A DNA stretch of 64,000 bases, from the NCBI GenBank assembly GCA_029582155.1, contig CM055902.1, positions 17,763,011 to 17,827,010 on the forward strand, read 5' to 3'. A model generated the notes under the pieces. The model did not search any database and was not told where the DNA came from. It saw only the letters and a list, made by a program, of their open reading frames with translations. The translations under genes were made by a program, and so were the position numbers. This document shows positions 47,795-61,498 of the stretch, piece by piece; within the stretch, counting starts at the first letter, position 1; each line of letters starts with the position of its first letter. This DNA is from Panopea generosa. Its lineage: Eukaryota; Mollusca; Bivalvia; Adapedonta; Hiatellidae.

Positions 47795-50700
47795 CACGTG
47801 CATGTAATAAATGACGGCTGTGACTATATACAGGTAATAGATGACGATTATGATTATATACATGTAATAGGTGACAATTATGACAAGGTACAGTTAATAC
47901 ATGACGGCTGTGACTATATACAGGTAATAGGTGACGATTATGACTATGTACAGGTAAAAGGTTACGATTATGACTATATACAGGTAATACGTGACGATTA
48001 TGAATATATACAGGTTATAGGTGACGATTATGACTAAATACAGGTAATAGGTGACAATTATGACTATGTGCATGTAATATGTGACGGCTGTGATTATATA
48101 AAGGTAATAACCAACGATTATGAATATGTGCATGTAATAGGTGACAATTCTGACTATGTGCATGTAATAGGTGACGGCTGTGACTATATACATGTAATAT
48201 GTAACGGCTGAGACTATATACAGGTATTAGGTGGCGATTAGGACTATATACAGGTAAAATGAGACAATTATGACTATGTGCATGTAATAGGTGACGGCTG
48301 TGACTATATACATATAACAGGTGACGATTATGATTATGTATATATAATAGGTGACGGCTGTGACTATATACAGATAATTTGTGACGATTATGATTATGTA
48401 TATATAAAAGGTGACGGCTGTGACTATAAACAAATAATAGGTGACAATTATGACTATGTGCATGTAATAAGTGACGGCTGTGACTTAAAACATGTAATAT
48501 GACACGGCTGTGACTATATAGATGTAATAAGTGACGATTATGACTTTGTACATGTAATATGTAACGGCTGTGACTATAGATGTAATAAGTGACGACTATG
48601 ACAATATACAGGTAATAGCTGACGATTATGACAATGTGCATGTAATAGATAACGGCTGTGACTATATACATGTAATATGTAACGGCTGTGACTATATACA
48701 GGTGAAAGGTGACGATTATGACTATATACATGTAATATGTAACGGCTGTGACTATATACAGGTAAAAGGTGACGATTATGACTATGTACATGTAATATGT
48801 AACGGCTGTGACTATATACAAGTAATTGGTGACGATTATGATTATATACAGGTAAAAGGTGACGATTATGACTAGGGGCATGTAATAGGTGACGATTATG
48901 ACTATATTCAGGTAATAGGGGACGATTATGACTATGTGCATGTGAAATGTGAGGGCTGTAATTATATACAGGAAATTGATGACGATAATGACTATGTTCA
49001 TGTAATAAATGATGGCTATGACTATATACAAGTAATAGGTGAGGATCATGACTATATACAGGTAAAAGGTGACGCCTGTGACTATATACAGGTAATAGGT
49101 GAGGATTATGACTATATACAGGAAATAGGTGACGATTATGACTATATACATGTAATAGGTGATAATTATGATAAGGTGTATGTGATAAATGACGGCTGTG
49201 ACTATTTACAGGTAAAAGGTGACGATTATGACTATATACATGTAATAGGTGATAATTATGACAAGGTGTATGTGATAAATGACGGCTGTGACTATATACA
49301 GGTTAAAGATGACGATTATGACTACGTACATGTAATAAATGCCGGCTGTGACTATACACAGGTAAAAGGTGACGATTATGACTATATATAGGTAAAAAAT
49401 GACGATTATGACTAGGTACATGTAATAAATGACGGTTGTGACTATAAACAGGTAATAGATGACGATTATGACTATGTTCATGTAATAAATGCCGGCTGTG
49501 ACTATAGAGAGGTAATAGGTGACGATTATGACTATATACAGGTAATAGGTGACGATTATGGCTAGGTACATGTAATAAATGACGGTTGTGACTATAAACA
49601 GATAAAAGGTGACGATTATGACTATATACAAGTAATAAATGCCGGCTGTGACTATACAGAGGTAATAGGTGACGATTATGACTATGTGCATGTAAAAAAT
49701 GACGGCTGTGACTATATACAGGTAATAGGTGACGATTATGACTATGTACAAGTAATAAATGCCGGCTGTGACTATACACAGGTTATAGGTGACGAGTATG
49801 ACTAGGTACATGTAATAAATGCCGGCTGTGACTATACACAGGTAATAGGTGACGATTATAACTATGTGCATGCAATTAATGAAGGCTGTGACTATATACA
49901 GGTAATAGATGACGATTATAACTAGGTACATGTAATTAATGACGGCTGTGACTTTATACAGGTAATAGGTGACGATTATGACTATATACAGGTAATAAGT
50001 GACGATTATGACTAGGTACATGTAATAAATGACGACTGTGACTATATAAAGGTAATAGGTGACAATTATGTCTATATACAAGTAATATGTGACGATTATG
50101 TCTAGGTACATGTAGTAAATGACGGCTGTGACTTTATAGAGGTAATAGCCGACGATTGTGACTAGGTACATGTAGTAGGTGACGATTATGACTATAAACA
50201 TGTAATATGTGACGGCTGTGAATATCTACAGGTAATAAGAGACGATAAGGACTATGTGCATGTAATACATGACGGCTGTGACTATATACATGTAATAAGT
50301 GACGATTATGACTATGCACATGTAATACGTGACTGCTGTGACTATATCCATGTAATAAGTGACGATTATGACTATGTACATGTAATAAATGACGGCTGTG
50401 ACTATATACAGGGAATAGATGCCAATTATTAATATGTGCATGTAATAGGTGACGGCTGTGACGTTATACATGTAATATGTAATATGTAACGGCTGTGACT
50501 ATACACAGGTAAGATGTTACGATTATGACTATATACAGGTAATAAGTGGCGATTAGGTCTATATACTGGTAATAGGTGGCGATTATGTCTATATACAGGA
50601 AATAGGTGGCGCTTCGGACTATATACAGGTAATAGGTGACACTTATGACTATGTACATGTAATATGTGACGGCTGTGACTATATACGTGTAATATGTAAC

Positions 50701-53700
50701 AGCTGTGACTATATACATGTAATACGTGACGATTATGCTTATGTACATGTAATAGATGATGGCAGTGACTATATGCATGTAATATTTGACGGCTATGCCT
50801 ATATATGTGTAATATGTAACGGCTGTGACTATAAACGTGTAATATGTAACGGCTGTGACTATATACAGGTAATAGGTGACGATTATGATTATGTTTATGT
50901 AAAAGGTGACAATTATGACTATGTGCATGTAGCAGGTGACGGCTGTGACTATATACATGTAATTTGAAAAGGCTGTGACTATATACAGGTTATAGGTGAC
51001 AATTATGACTATGTAAATGTAATATGTAACAGTAGTGACTATATACATGTTATAAGTGACAATGATGACTATGTGCATGTAATAGGTGACGGCTTTGACT
51101 ATATACAGGTAATATGTAACGGCTGTGACTATATACTGGAAATGTGTGGCGATTATGACTTTATACGGGTAATAGGTGGTGATTAGGACTATATACAGGT
51201 AAAAGGTGGCTATTATGATCATGTATATGTAATAGGTGACGGCTGTGACTATATACAGGTAATAGGTGGCGATAATGATTATGTATATGTAATTGGTGAC
51301 CGCTGTGACTATATACAGGTAATAGGTGACGATTATGAATATGTGCATTTGATAGGTGACAATTATGACTATGTGCATGTTATAGGTGACGGCTGTGACT
51401 ATATACATGTAATATGTAATGACTGTGACTATATACAGGTAATAGGTGACAATCATGACTATGTACATGTTATATGTAACGGCTGTGCATATATACAAGT
51501 AATAAATGACGTTATGACTATGTGCATGTAATATGTGACGGCTGTGACTATATACATGTAATATGTAACGTCTGTGACTATATACAGGTAATAAGTGACA
51601 ATTATGACTATGTGCATGAAATATGTGACGGCTGTGACTGTATACATGTAATATGTAACGGCTGTGACAATATGCAGGTAATTGGTGACGATAATGACTA
51701 TGTACATGTTATATGTAACGGCTGTGCATATATACAAGTAATAAATGACGTTATGACTATGTGCATGTAATATGTGACGGCTGTGACTATATACATGTAA
51801 TATGTAACGGCTGTGACTATATTCATGTAATATGTGACGGCTGTGACTGTTTACATGTAATATGTAACGGCTGTGACTATATACAGGTAATTAGTGACAA
51901 TTATGACGATATACAGGTAATAAGTGACGATTATGACTAGTAATATGTAATATGTAACGGAGGTGACTATATAGAAGTAATAGATGACAATTATGAAGAT
52001 GTACATGTAATAAATGCCGGCTGTGACTATATACAGGTAATAGATGACGATTATAATTATAAACATGTAACAGGTGACAATTATGACTGGGTTCATGTAA
52101 CAAATGACGGCTGTGACTATGTACAGGTAATAGGTGACGATTATGACTATGTGCATGTAATAGGTGACGGCTGTGACTATATACAGGTTATAGGTGACAA
52201 TTATGAATATTTGCATGTAACAGGTGACAATTATGACTATGTGTATTTAGTAGGTGACGATTATGGCTATATACATTTAATAGGTGATGGCTGTGACTAT
52301 ATACAGGTAATACATGACGATTATGACTATGTACATGTTATAAATGACGGCTGTGACTATATACATGTAATATGTAACGGCTGTGACTATATACGTGTGA
52401 CATGTAACGGCTGTGACTATATACAGGTAAGAGGTGATGATTATGACTATATACAGGTAAAAGGTGGTGATTAGGACTATATACTGGTAATAAGTGGCGA
52501 TTATGACTATATACAGGAAATAGGTGGCACTTACGACTCTTTACAGGTAATAGGTGACAATTATGACTATGTACATGTAATATGTGACGGCTCTGACTAT
52601 ATACGTAAAATATGTGACGGCTGTGACTATATACGTGTAATATGTGACAAATGTGACTATATACGTGTAATATGTGACAACTGTGACTATATACGTGTAA
52701 TATGTGACAACTGTGACTATATACGTAAAATATGTGACGGCTGTGACTATATACGTGTAATATGTGACAACTGGGACTATATACGTGTAATATGTGACAA
52801 CTGTGACTATATACGTGTTATATGTAACGGCTGTGACTATATACGTGTAATATGTAACGGCTGTGACTGTATTCGTGTAATATGTGACAACTGTGACTAT
52901 ATACATGTAATATGTAACGGCTGTGACTATATACGTGTAATATGTAACGGCTGTGACTGTATTCGTGTAATATGTAACGACTGTGACTATATACAGGTAA
53001 TAGGTGACGATTATGATTATGTATATGTAACAGGTGACGGTTGTAACTCTATACAGGTAATAGGTGACGATCATGAATATGTGCATGTAATATGTGACAA
53101 TTATGACTATATGCATGTAATTGGTGACGGCTGTGACTGTATACATGTTATATATAACGACTGTGACTATATACAGATAATTGGTGACGATTATGACTAA
53201 GTACATGTAATATGTAACGGTGGTGACTATATAGAAGTAATAGGTGACAATTATGACTATGTGCATGTAATAGGTGACGGCTGTGACTATATACCGGTAA
53301 TATGTAACGATAATGATTATATATATGTATTAGGTGACTGCTGTGACTATATACAGGTAATAGGTGACACTTATTAATATGTGCATGTAATATGTGACAA
53401 TAATGACTATGTGCATTTAATTGGTGACGGCTGTGAATATATACATGTAATATGTAACGGCTGTGACTATATACAGGTTATAGGTGACGAGTATGACTAT
53501 GTACATATTATAAATGGCGGCTTTGACTATATACAGGTAAAAGGTGGCGATTATGACTATATTCATGTAATAGTTGGCGATTATGACTATATACAGGTAA
53601 TAGGTGACGATTATGACTATATGCATGTAATAAGTGTCGGCTGTAACTATATACAGGTAGTTGGTGACGATTTTGACTATATACAGGTAAAAGGTGACGA

Positions 53701-53890
53701 TTATGACTATGTGCATGTAATAGATGACGATTGTGACTATATACAGGAAATAGGTGGCGATTATGACTATATACAGGTAAAATGTGACGATTATGATTAT
53801 GTGCATGTAACAGGTGACAGCTGTGACTATACACAGGAAATAAGTGACGATTATGGCTATATGCATGTAATAGGTGACGGCTGTGAGGCG
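47795..53890. repeat. 6.1-kb satellite of 30-bp units
   Basis: About 200 units of exactly 30 bp, built as TGACTATATACAGGTAATAG plus GTGACGATTA or a second type with GTGACGGCTG and CATGTAATAT. The register holds for kilobases with only a few 28-31-bp units. Types alternate in blocks; near 52620-52990 a third type (GTGACAACTG, ATACGTGTAA) forms a higher-order block. Open frames of up to 378 codons on the minus strand come from the stop-free 30-bp unit. Many units contain CAGGTAATA, close to a 5' splice donor. It lies about 3 kb downstream of the large gene. Confidence 0.97.
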
Positions 53891-54545
53891 GTTTAACATT
53901 ATATACAGGATATACCGATAAGTGACGTGTGGGGCTATTGACCGTTAGTACGTGACAGCTGCGTCTATAATTTTAGAGCACTGCATAGTTTTCAAACACT
54001 TCTTTAAGATGCAAGATGTTTGGATTTTAAAGTAGTTATATGCTTTGTACTTAAATGTAATAATGTCCTTAAAATCCAAGCGGGTGTTTGTTTATAATAT
54101 ATAATCTCATATAGACAAAACAAATATGGCCTCACTCTTGAATAACAAAATATGTTTTATACACAGTAACGACATCAAACTATGTTACTATATAGCACAT
54201 ACCTATCTCTCAGAACGTCGAAATAAATAGTTACTAAATCAAATGTAATCCTTTGGAAGAGTTCATAAAAACATACAAACGTATAGTTACAGCAACTCAG
54301 TCCTCTTATCAGATTAAAGTCTCTCTCTAATTGAAACGATTATGATAAAACATTGATTGATGGAACGTTCTGTTGACGAAACTCTCGATATCACGTCATC
54401 CAGTCGAACGTTCACCCCTAAATAGATAAGATAAAACTTTATGACTTTTTTTGTTTAATTTGGGTCTGTTGTTGTTTAATAAACGTTTATAAAGAGTTTG
54501 CCTTTGCTGTACATACGTGTTTTATAATCGTTTTTACAATAATGC

Positions 54546-54602
<57 letters not shown>

Positions 54603-56273
54603 TATGACAGGTTGATGACATTTTTTTATATCTGATACCATGGATTATTCATAAAATATAGCAACTGAAAAAAAGACATCCCATCTTTTTCTATGGGAAA
54701 GTCTTTAATTGAATTTCTAAAAGCTAATTGTTAAAAAACAACACTTATTCTAGTCATATACTGTTTAGAATGTTAGTAAAGGATGTGTGTATATGACATG
54801 TTGTAATATCATGATACTTACATTATAATCTAGTCAGTTAACATATTATAATGTAGTCATTATATGATTAAAATGACATATTCACATATCACGGTATTTG
54901 TTTGTTTATTATGTCCCCATTTAAAAACAAGTGTCATTGATATAGATGGATAATTAACATAAACCTGAATATGCAACCATGAAATATTTTCCAACAAAAA
55001 ATGTTTACATGCTATATTCAGTATTATAGATTAGAGTTTTATACTTTGTTCCCACGATACATTTGAAGGAGATCTGGCATTTTATGAAACAAATCATCGT
55101 TTACCTATTGTAAGAGCCGTCAACGTGGTGTTTGTTACCAACATGTGATATGCGTTTATAATTTGCCTTCATTAGCATAATGTCTAACTCACTTTCTTAA
55201 AACCGTTTTCATTTTTAAGCGTCTACCGAAAATAAATATTTGAAGTGTCCCGGTTGTATAAACTATTCCTATTTAAGTATTTCTGAAGCGCACATATACG
55301 TATCACAAAGTATGGTCTCTTCAATAAATGCATGTAAACGTGTGTGTTCAGAAAGGACAATTATTTCTTATCTAGGAGGTACGAAATGTAAACATCATAA
55401 AACTCTTCACTAGAGTGCGGGCTGGCTAATCGTTGGCTGATCGTACCTGACTCCGGCGGAATTTTAGATTCGTCGATATTTACATCCAATTAATAACTGG
55501 ATACTTTAACAGCTTTCCTTGATGAAGAAATCTCAGTTGATAACCTAAATTAAGTTAACTTCCACTTGGTATTAACAAGATGAGGACTGTCTGTGAACTG
55601 CAGAGTGCTCACTAATTGTTCAGGTTTTCGGAAAAGGCAATTAATGTGAAATATGGTATATAGCACGAGTGTTTACATTGTGTAACATTCGCACTTTGTC
55701 TGCAAACGACGTTAATGTTTGGGATCTCGAATCACTACATATTTTAAGATGTTCAAATCGACATTACATCGCAATCTCTTTGAAACCACTTCATAGTCAG
55801 TTGTTAATCTAATTAATAGCTTCCAGGCATTGATCGTGATAATTATTTTTTAAAACTATTGGTGAATAAATGTGTTTGCTGTCTATCTGTTACAGCAATT
55901 GTGGTAATACGTGATTTCGTATAAACTATCTGTTACAACAGTGTGCGTTGTGGTAATACGCGATTTCGTTTGAGTAGAGATTTTGTTTTAAATCCTGTAT
56001 TAGAGTGTGCAAATAGACGCAGTACGTGACTGCCAATGTTAAAACTTGGACGATTCGGAAGTGGTCTGTGTTGCAAAACCCGGATTTAGATTTAATCTTC
56101 TATGTGAATCACACACAGGATAACATGCGGGAGATCGATGATCTGTGTAGATTTATTTCTTCTCTTGACAGAAGTTTTGACAATTTACAAGAAATTTGGA
56201 TTTGAGATCGTAATTTATATTTCTTGCTAAATGAATGTGTTTGTAAATGTGTAAACATCCAATGTCTTCTTAT
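53891..56273. other. Intergenic, one (TA)n tract
   Basis: About 2.4 kb of AT-rich sequence with no recognised gene. A pure TA microsatellite lies at 54545-54602. The last part could contain the promoter and 5' UTR of the GTPase-like exon, but I see no decisive motif. Confidence 0.5.
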
Positions 56274-56291
56274 TGAACCTTCGCCGGCGGT

Positions 56292-56346
56292 ATGAAGGGC
56301 ACTGTTAATATACTCGTTCTGGGGAAAGAGAATGTCGGCAAAACGG
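56292..56346 (+). CDS. First coding exon of a Ras-like small GTPase (partial)
   Basis: ATG at 56292 has an in-frame TGA 18 bases before it and purines at -3 and +4. It encodes MKGTVNILVLGKENVGKTG: a beta strand followed by GxxxxGKT, the Walker A/G1 loop that binds nucleotide phosphates. The frame leaves in phase 1 at GTTGGT (56347), right after the P-loop. Known: RERG/RASL-type Ras relatives start this close to the P-loop. Inference: first coding exon of such a GTPase, with the next exon more than 7 kb away or outside the window; I found no exon for the switch regions. The donor is weak and the exon is short, so chance cannot be excluded. Confidence 0.55.
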
Positions 56347-57182
56347 GTTGGTATTCTTTCATTATTATACAGACAAAGTTTATGCGTGTGTGTTTTATGT
56401 TAGAGACTTAATTAAAGCATTGGCCAAGCAATATATATTTTGAAAGACAATTAAAATACCCCTGAATTTGTGTTTTTTTTTAAACTTTTTTAATTAGTAA
56501 GGGTCATACTTTTAATTCATTCCAACCATTTTATCAAGTTATAGTTCAAAATTTGTGTTCAAATTCGTCCGATGAAACATACAGAATTGAATTTCAAGTC
56601 AAAATGATTAAATGGAATACTAAAATAATGCCTTTTGCCGTCGGAGAAAGTGTATTTGGTTCTGCACGAAAACGCAACAATTGCTCGGCATAGCTTCGCT
56701 CAGATCCACATACCAACAAAACTAACCGAGTATTTTCTGTATATATAACAATTACAGTTTCTGTCATTTGGAGATCATTTTAAAAAAAGACGTGCATACT
56801 CCCTGTATAAATAATGAATAAATTTGTTATATATATATTTTGTTATCTTTTTATAATCTTTTTTTTATATATACTGCAAATCAGCTGATAAAAGTAGATA
56901 TTCTTACTTACAGAGCTATTATTTAGGACACATTTAGGAGACAACAGTTTTGTTTGGAGGCGAGGTCGGGGTTTTTGTTTTTCATAGCTTCTAATGACAT
57001 ATACTTTATATAAGTCAGTTATCATGAAGAGATCAATATTTTAAGAGGTAAATAAAAAACTAATTTTGCTAATCTGCCAAGTAAAACAAAGTTTATGGTT
57101 AACACAGATTTGAATCGATACTTTCAAATAATTCAAAATACCTTGGACTGAAACAGACACGCTGAATATAAGGCAATCAAGT

Positions 57183-57605
57183 ATTAGACAAATATTAGGC
57201 AAGCCAATATTAGACAAATATTAGGCAAGCCAATATTAGACAAATATAAGGCAAGCCAATGTTAGAAGAATATAAGGCAAGCCAATGTTAGACAAATATT
57301 AGGCAAGCCAATGTAATATAAATATTAGGCAAGCCAATGTTAGACAAATATAAGGCAATCAAATGTTAGACAAATATTAGGCAAGCCTATGTCAGACAAA
57401 TATTAGGCAAGCCATTGTTAGACAAATATAAGGCAAGCCAATATTAGACAAATATAAGGCAAGCCAGTATTAGACAAATATTAGGCAAGCCAATGTTAGA
57501 CAAATATTAGGCAAGTCATTGTTTGACAAATATAAGGCAAGCCAGTATTAGACAAATATTAGGCAAGCCAGTATAAGACAAATATAAGGCAAACCAATAT
57601 TAGAC
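57183..57605. repeat. 26-bp minisatellite, about 16 units
   Basis: Units TTAGACAAATATTAGGCAAG plus CCAATG/CCAATA. It shares the core AGGCAAGC with the 4.5-kb satellite of intron 12, but the rest differs. Confidence 0.9.
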
Positions 57606-60425
57606 ATAAGCATACTTATGAAGTGACAGTTGATTGATTGTTTTATCTGAAATAGATTTTGTATCATATTATATGAATATTCTGTATAATGATTATGTGT
57701 ATTATGTGTAATGACTATTTCATTTGAACGCTACATCTCCAGTCGGTAATAGATATTCGTATTATTCATACCACACCGCACCAAACTGAATAAAAAATCT
57801 AAACTTTAACCACAGTCAAAACTTAGTAAACTATTAGATTTAAATTTCAATCTTGTATCATTATCATTTATTTAAAGATCATTATTATATAATAATAGTT
57901 ATAATTTTTATGTAAATTCAATAATATTAATTCTATTCATGTATAATTTTTAAAATTAAGGTCGTTATTGAATTATAAATAAATATCTGCAATGTTAAAT
58001 TGCAATTTTTTCTTGTGAACTTGGTGTTGAATATTAAAATATTCATGATTCAGGCAACAGTGAAATATTGCTAAAGTTTGCAGGATAAATGATTTTCACA
58101 AAGATGTTTTTTTTAATTTAGCACAAAATAGAGTTGACCTTGCACATGTTTCTATTATAGCGATACCAAGTGGTACAACTTGATTAATTACACGTTGTAC
58201 ACCTTCTAACATAGCCTATAATTAGGTACCACGGGTGTCATTAAGAAATAAAATATAGGTAGGGCTTTTTCTAAACCAAAAACTAAGTCAACGAACTGCA
58301 AAAAAATATTTCAACATCTGGTGTTGTTGTTGATGTTGTTGTTGCGTTGTTGTTGTTGTTTTATTGTTGTTTGTTTGTTTGTTTTGTTTTCAAGAAAGAG
58401 TTTAATGAAACCAATTGCTATTTTTATGTGTCCTCTTAACAGGAAATGTCTCATAATCATTGTTTTGTTTATTTGATTATAAGAAAGTATACATGCACCT
58501 CTTAGATGACGCGTACCATTCAGCTGATACAGGCAACATAATCATTACACGGGCAAATCATAATATAAGCTCTGTTAAATACTACCGTGGTGTCCAGGCC
58601 CCTCCAACATGAGCATGCACTCAAGCTGAAATTTCAAAACTGTTGCATTATGAAACTTGGAATGGGGATGCTTGCAGATGTGTCATAAACGCAAATTTAT
58701 TGAAAATTTAAAAAGAACGATTATTATTTAAAGGCTTGCAAAGATTCCTATGACAATGTTAGAGAAACACTTAATTCTCCGACGGTTAACTTAAACAATT
58801 ACGCGATGGCGCTTGTTAAAACTTGTGATCGTCAGTGAAACAGGAACCTCATGAATCATAGTTAGATTCAAATGTAATAAATACAAAATCTAAACATATT
58901 GTTGCAATAATTGATAATGACAATGTACAGATAAGTAATGTTAATGATGATTGGAATTTCAGCCGTGGTTAATAGTGTAGTTTAGATGTTTGGTGAACAC
59001 AGTTTACGCTCACGAATACTCGACTTAGGTCAAATCATACAAGTTTAGCAACATTTACCTATTAAAAATGTACGAATGATTGCCAGTCTAATATCGTCTG
59101 CATTTATTGTGTAAAATAAATTTAATGTGCATTTTCTGTTTTATACCTTTACGTACCTGCACTTATCTGTTTAAAATTTCCGATTAGACGCTTTATTAAA
59201 CACGACTTCGCATTTGAGTCTGAATTATGGGTCGCATGGCAATGTTGGAATTGTTTTTTATCCATTTTGTAAACATAAGATAAATATTTACACCAGTGTA
59301 CGTTGTTGCTGATATGTGCTAAGAGCATCTTTCAGCAATTGTTCAGTCGGTCATGTAACGACGGTGTCTGCTTGAGACAGTATTCTAAGCGCTACTACAT
59401 TGAAATAGGATGCTGCAGAGACGTGGTATTATACCCAACCCAGTCCCTCTATACTGACACCGTGCCGATCTGTCCTCTAAATATTGAGCGCCAAGCGAGG
59501 AGGTTTCTATTAAGCATGAAAGCAAATGTTTGACAAAAGTGACATATCGCACTATGCGGACAGTAAATACAAGTTATTTCGGCAGCTTTGGAATATTTCT
59601 CCTTCGGAAATGTGTTCAGCATGAAACTTAACCTTTTCACATTACCTTGGGACCAGCCCTCAATAATGAATAGTTACGCAATTTAATATGGAAATACCGA
59701 AACTTTTGTTTGCTATTTTAGTAATAGTATTTTGCATGTTTTAGTCATCTTGACATGCACGAGGATATCGGAAGTGAAGAGTGCGTGTTTTTATAAACAA
59801 AACAGCGAGTGTTTTCTCTAATGATGTTTGAGAGGCACACCTGTTTGCGCAAATGTAGATGTAAACCATGGCCGGCATTAAACCATCTACTTAACTTAAT
59901 GGCCATATCTGCGGCCTGCCGTATTGATATACCTGCACGTTTAAACATTCCTAGCGTGATTTTCCTCTTCGTCAAACATGAGTATTGTTATCTAGCATGC
60001 AGTTTTAATGCAACAAAAAAATGAAAAATAAAAATTAGATATGCGTCCCCACCCAATTTGATTTAACATGATAAAGTGTACGGACTTGAAAGTTTCAGTA
60101 AACTCTTATCGAAATAAAGACAAGTTAACGAGTTTGATGCGCGGAATAAAACAAGAAGAGATGGCAATAAATTGTAAAGTGCTTATTTGTGTTGTTTGAA
60201 TCGCTTGCAGGTAGGTCGTAGAATTTTATCAGGAAAAGATGAGAGTCTTAACATTATATACATTAGTGAACAGTAAACAGGTTGTTGGAATATTTAAATA
60301 ATGTTCTGATATAGTGATATTAAAAAACACTATCTTAAAAGTGTGCACATACAATTTAAAAAACAACAACAACTGATTGATTGTTTCGATTGATTGATTG
60401 ATTGTTTCAATTGATTGATTGATTA
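57606..60425. other. Likely intron of the GTPase-like gene; few features
   Basis: Contains a GTT-rich tract at 58320-58392. The stretch 59300-60000 is richer in GC and has moderate open frames on both strands, but no splice pattern or domain supports a gene. Confidence 0.4.
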
Positions 60426-60429
60426 ATTG

Positions 60430-60592
60430 AGTAAGTGAGTGAGTGAGTGAGTGATCGAGTGAGTGAGTGAGTGAGTGAGTGAGTGAGTGAGTGAGTGAGT
60501 GAGTGAGTGAGTGAGTGAGTGAGTGAGTGAGTGAGTGAGTGAGTGAGTGAGTGAGTGAGTGAGTGAGTGAGTGAGTGAGTGAGTGAGTGAGT
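60430..60592. repeat. (GTGA)n microsatellite
   Basis: About 40 nearly perfect GAGT/GTGA tetramers; the minus strand reads as repeated LTHS, an artefact. Confidence 0.97.
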
Positions 60593-60732
60593 TGACGGAC
60601 GGACGGACATTCTCACGAATGGGTATTTAAGTGGTTTCTTTGTACCCACATTATAACTATTTTTCAACCATCCGTCCAAAAAGTCGCTAGACACTTAACT
60701 ACCCATTCGTGTATGCGGACGGACGGATGGAT
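60593..60732. repeat. Foldback next to the GTGA tract
   Basis: CACGAATGGGTATTTAAGTG (60614-60633) pairs with CACTTAACTACCCATTCGTG (60692-60711) at 19 of 20 positions, and GGACGGAC/GTCCGTCC motifs flank or lie within it. Looks like a small foldback element. Confidence 0.65.
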
Positions 60733-61454
60733 GAAACGAATATGATATTGCGATAGTCACCCTGTGTGCGATGTAATTGAGAGGAAAAGAGGATACCCAG
60801 CTTACTGACATACAGGCTCGTTTAATTATTGAAATGTCAAACATATATTATATAAGACACAACAGTATAATGTTACCTTCTTTCACGAGTGTGTGTACAT
60901 ATAACAAGGGTAATTTTACAACAAAAGTTTAACATACATGTATATGCGTGTTATATATCCCTTATATACCTAACACCGCGATATACATATTACCGCGAAT
61001 GCCCGTATAAAAACAATCTGGGAAGACATGCGCAAAGCTCCAACTTCCGTTAGCTTCGGCATTTGTTTGCATTTGGTATTGGCAACTGTTTATTACTCAG
61101 CATACTTGAGTAACCTTATTACTGTTTATTATTGACGCCATTCTTTACATGGTTGAAAAAAAATTAGACTCGCGGTATTAGGTATGAGCAGTATATACCT
61201 AGTATACATTGCGGAGAGCTGTCTGTCTCGATCACACTTAAATTAATATATTCCATGTTTATCACATTTCATCAAAAAGAAAAGTGGTTAACTTATCGCA
61301 CAATAAAAACGAAATGATAAGAAAGAGAGATAGTGTACATATTCAGTTCATGGTGTTTTTATCTAACTTATAAACATAATGAAAATTAATGTCCGTATCT
61401 CGGTAACATTTCATTATTATTATCATTTTTAAAGGGAATATATCAGGATTTTTT
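60733..61454. other. Nothing recognised
   Basis: AT-rich spacer before the 20-bp array; no gene, TIR or array seen. Confidence 0.5.
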
Positions 61455-61498
61455 AAATTTTCAAACTTGGCTAAACACATGTTTTTTTAAGTATACCA

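Noticed and set aside
48015-53896. Open frames up to 378 codons on the minus strand and 171 on the plus strand
   Set aside because: Same reason: 30-bp satellite units. No promoter, splice pattern or non-repeat coding part is attached.
59303-59533. Second exon of the Ras-like gene
   Set aside because: The translated sequence has no switch I or DxxG motif and phase 1 entry meets a stop.
60407-60694. LTHS-repeat open frame, minus strand
   Set aside because: Translation of a GTGA microsatellite.
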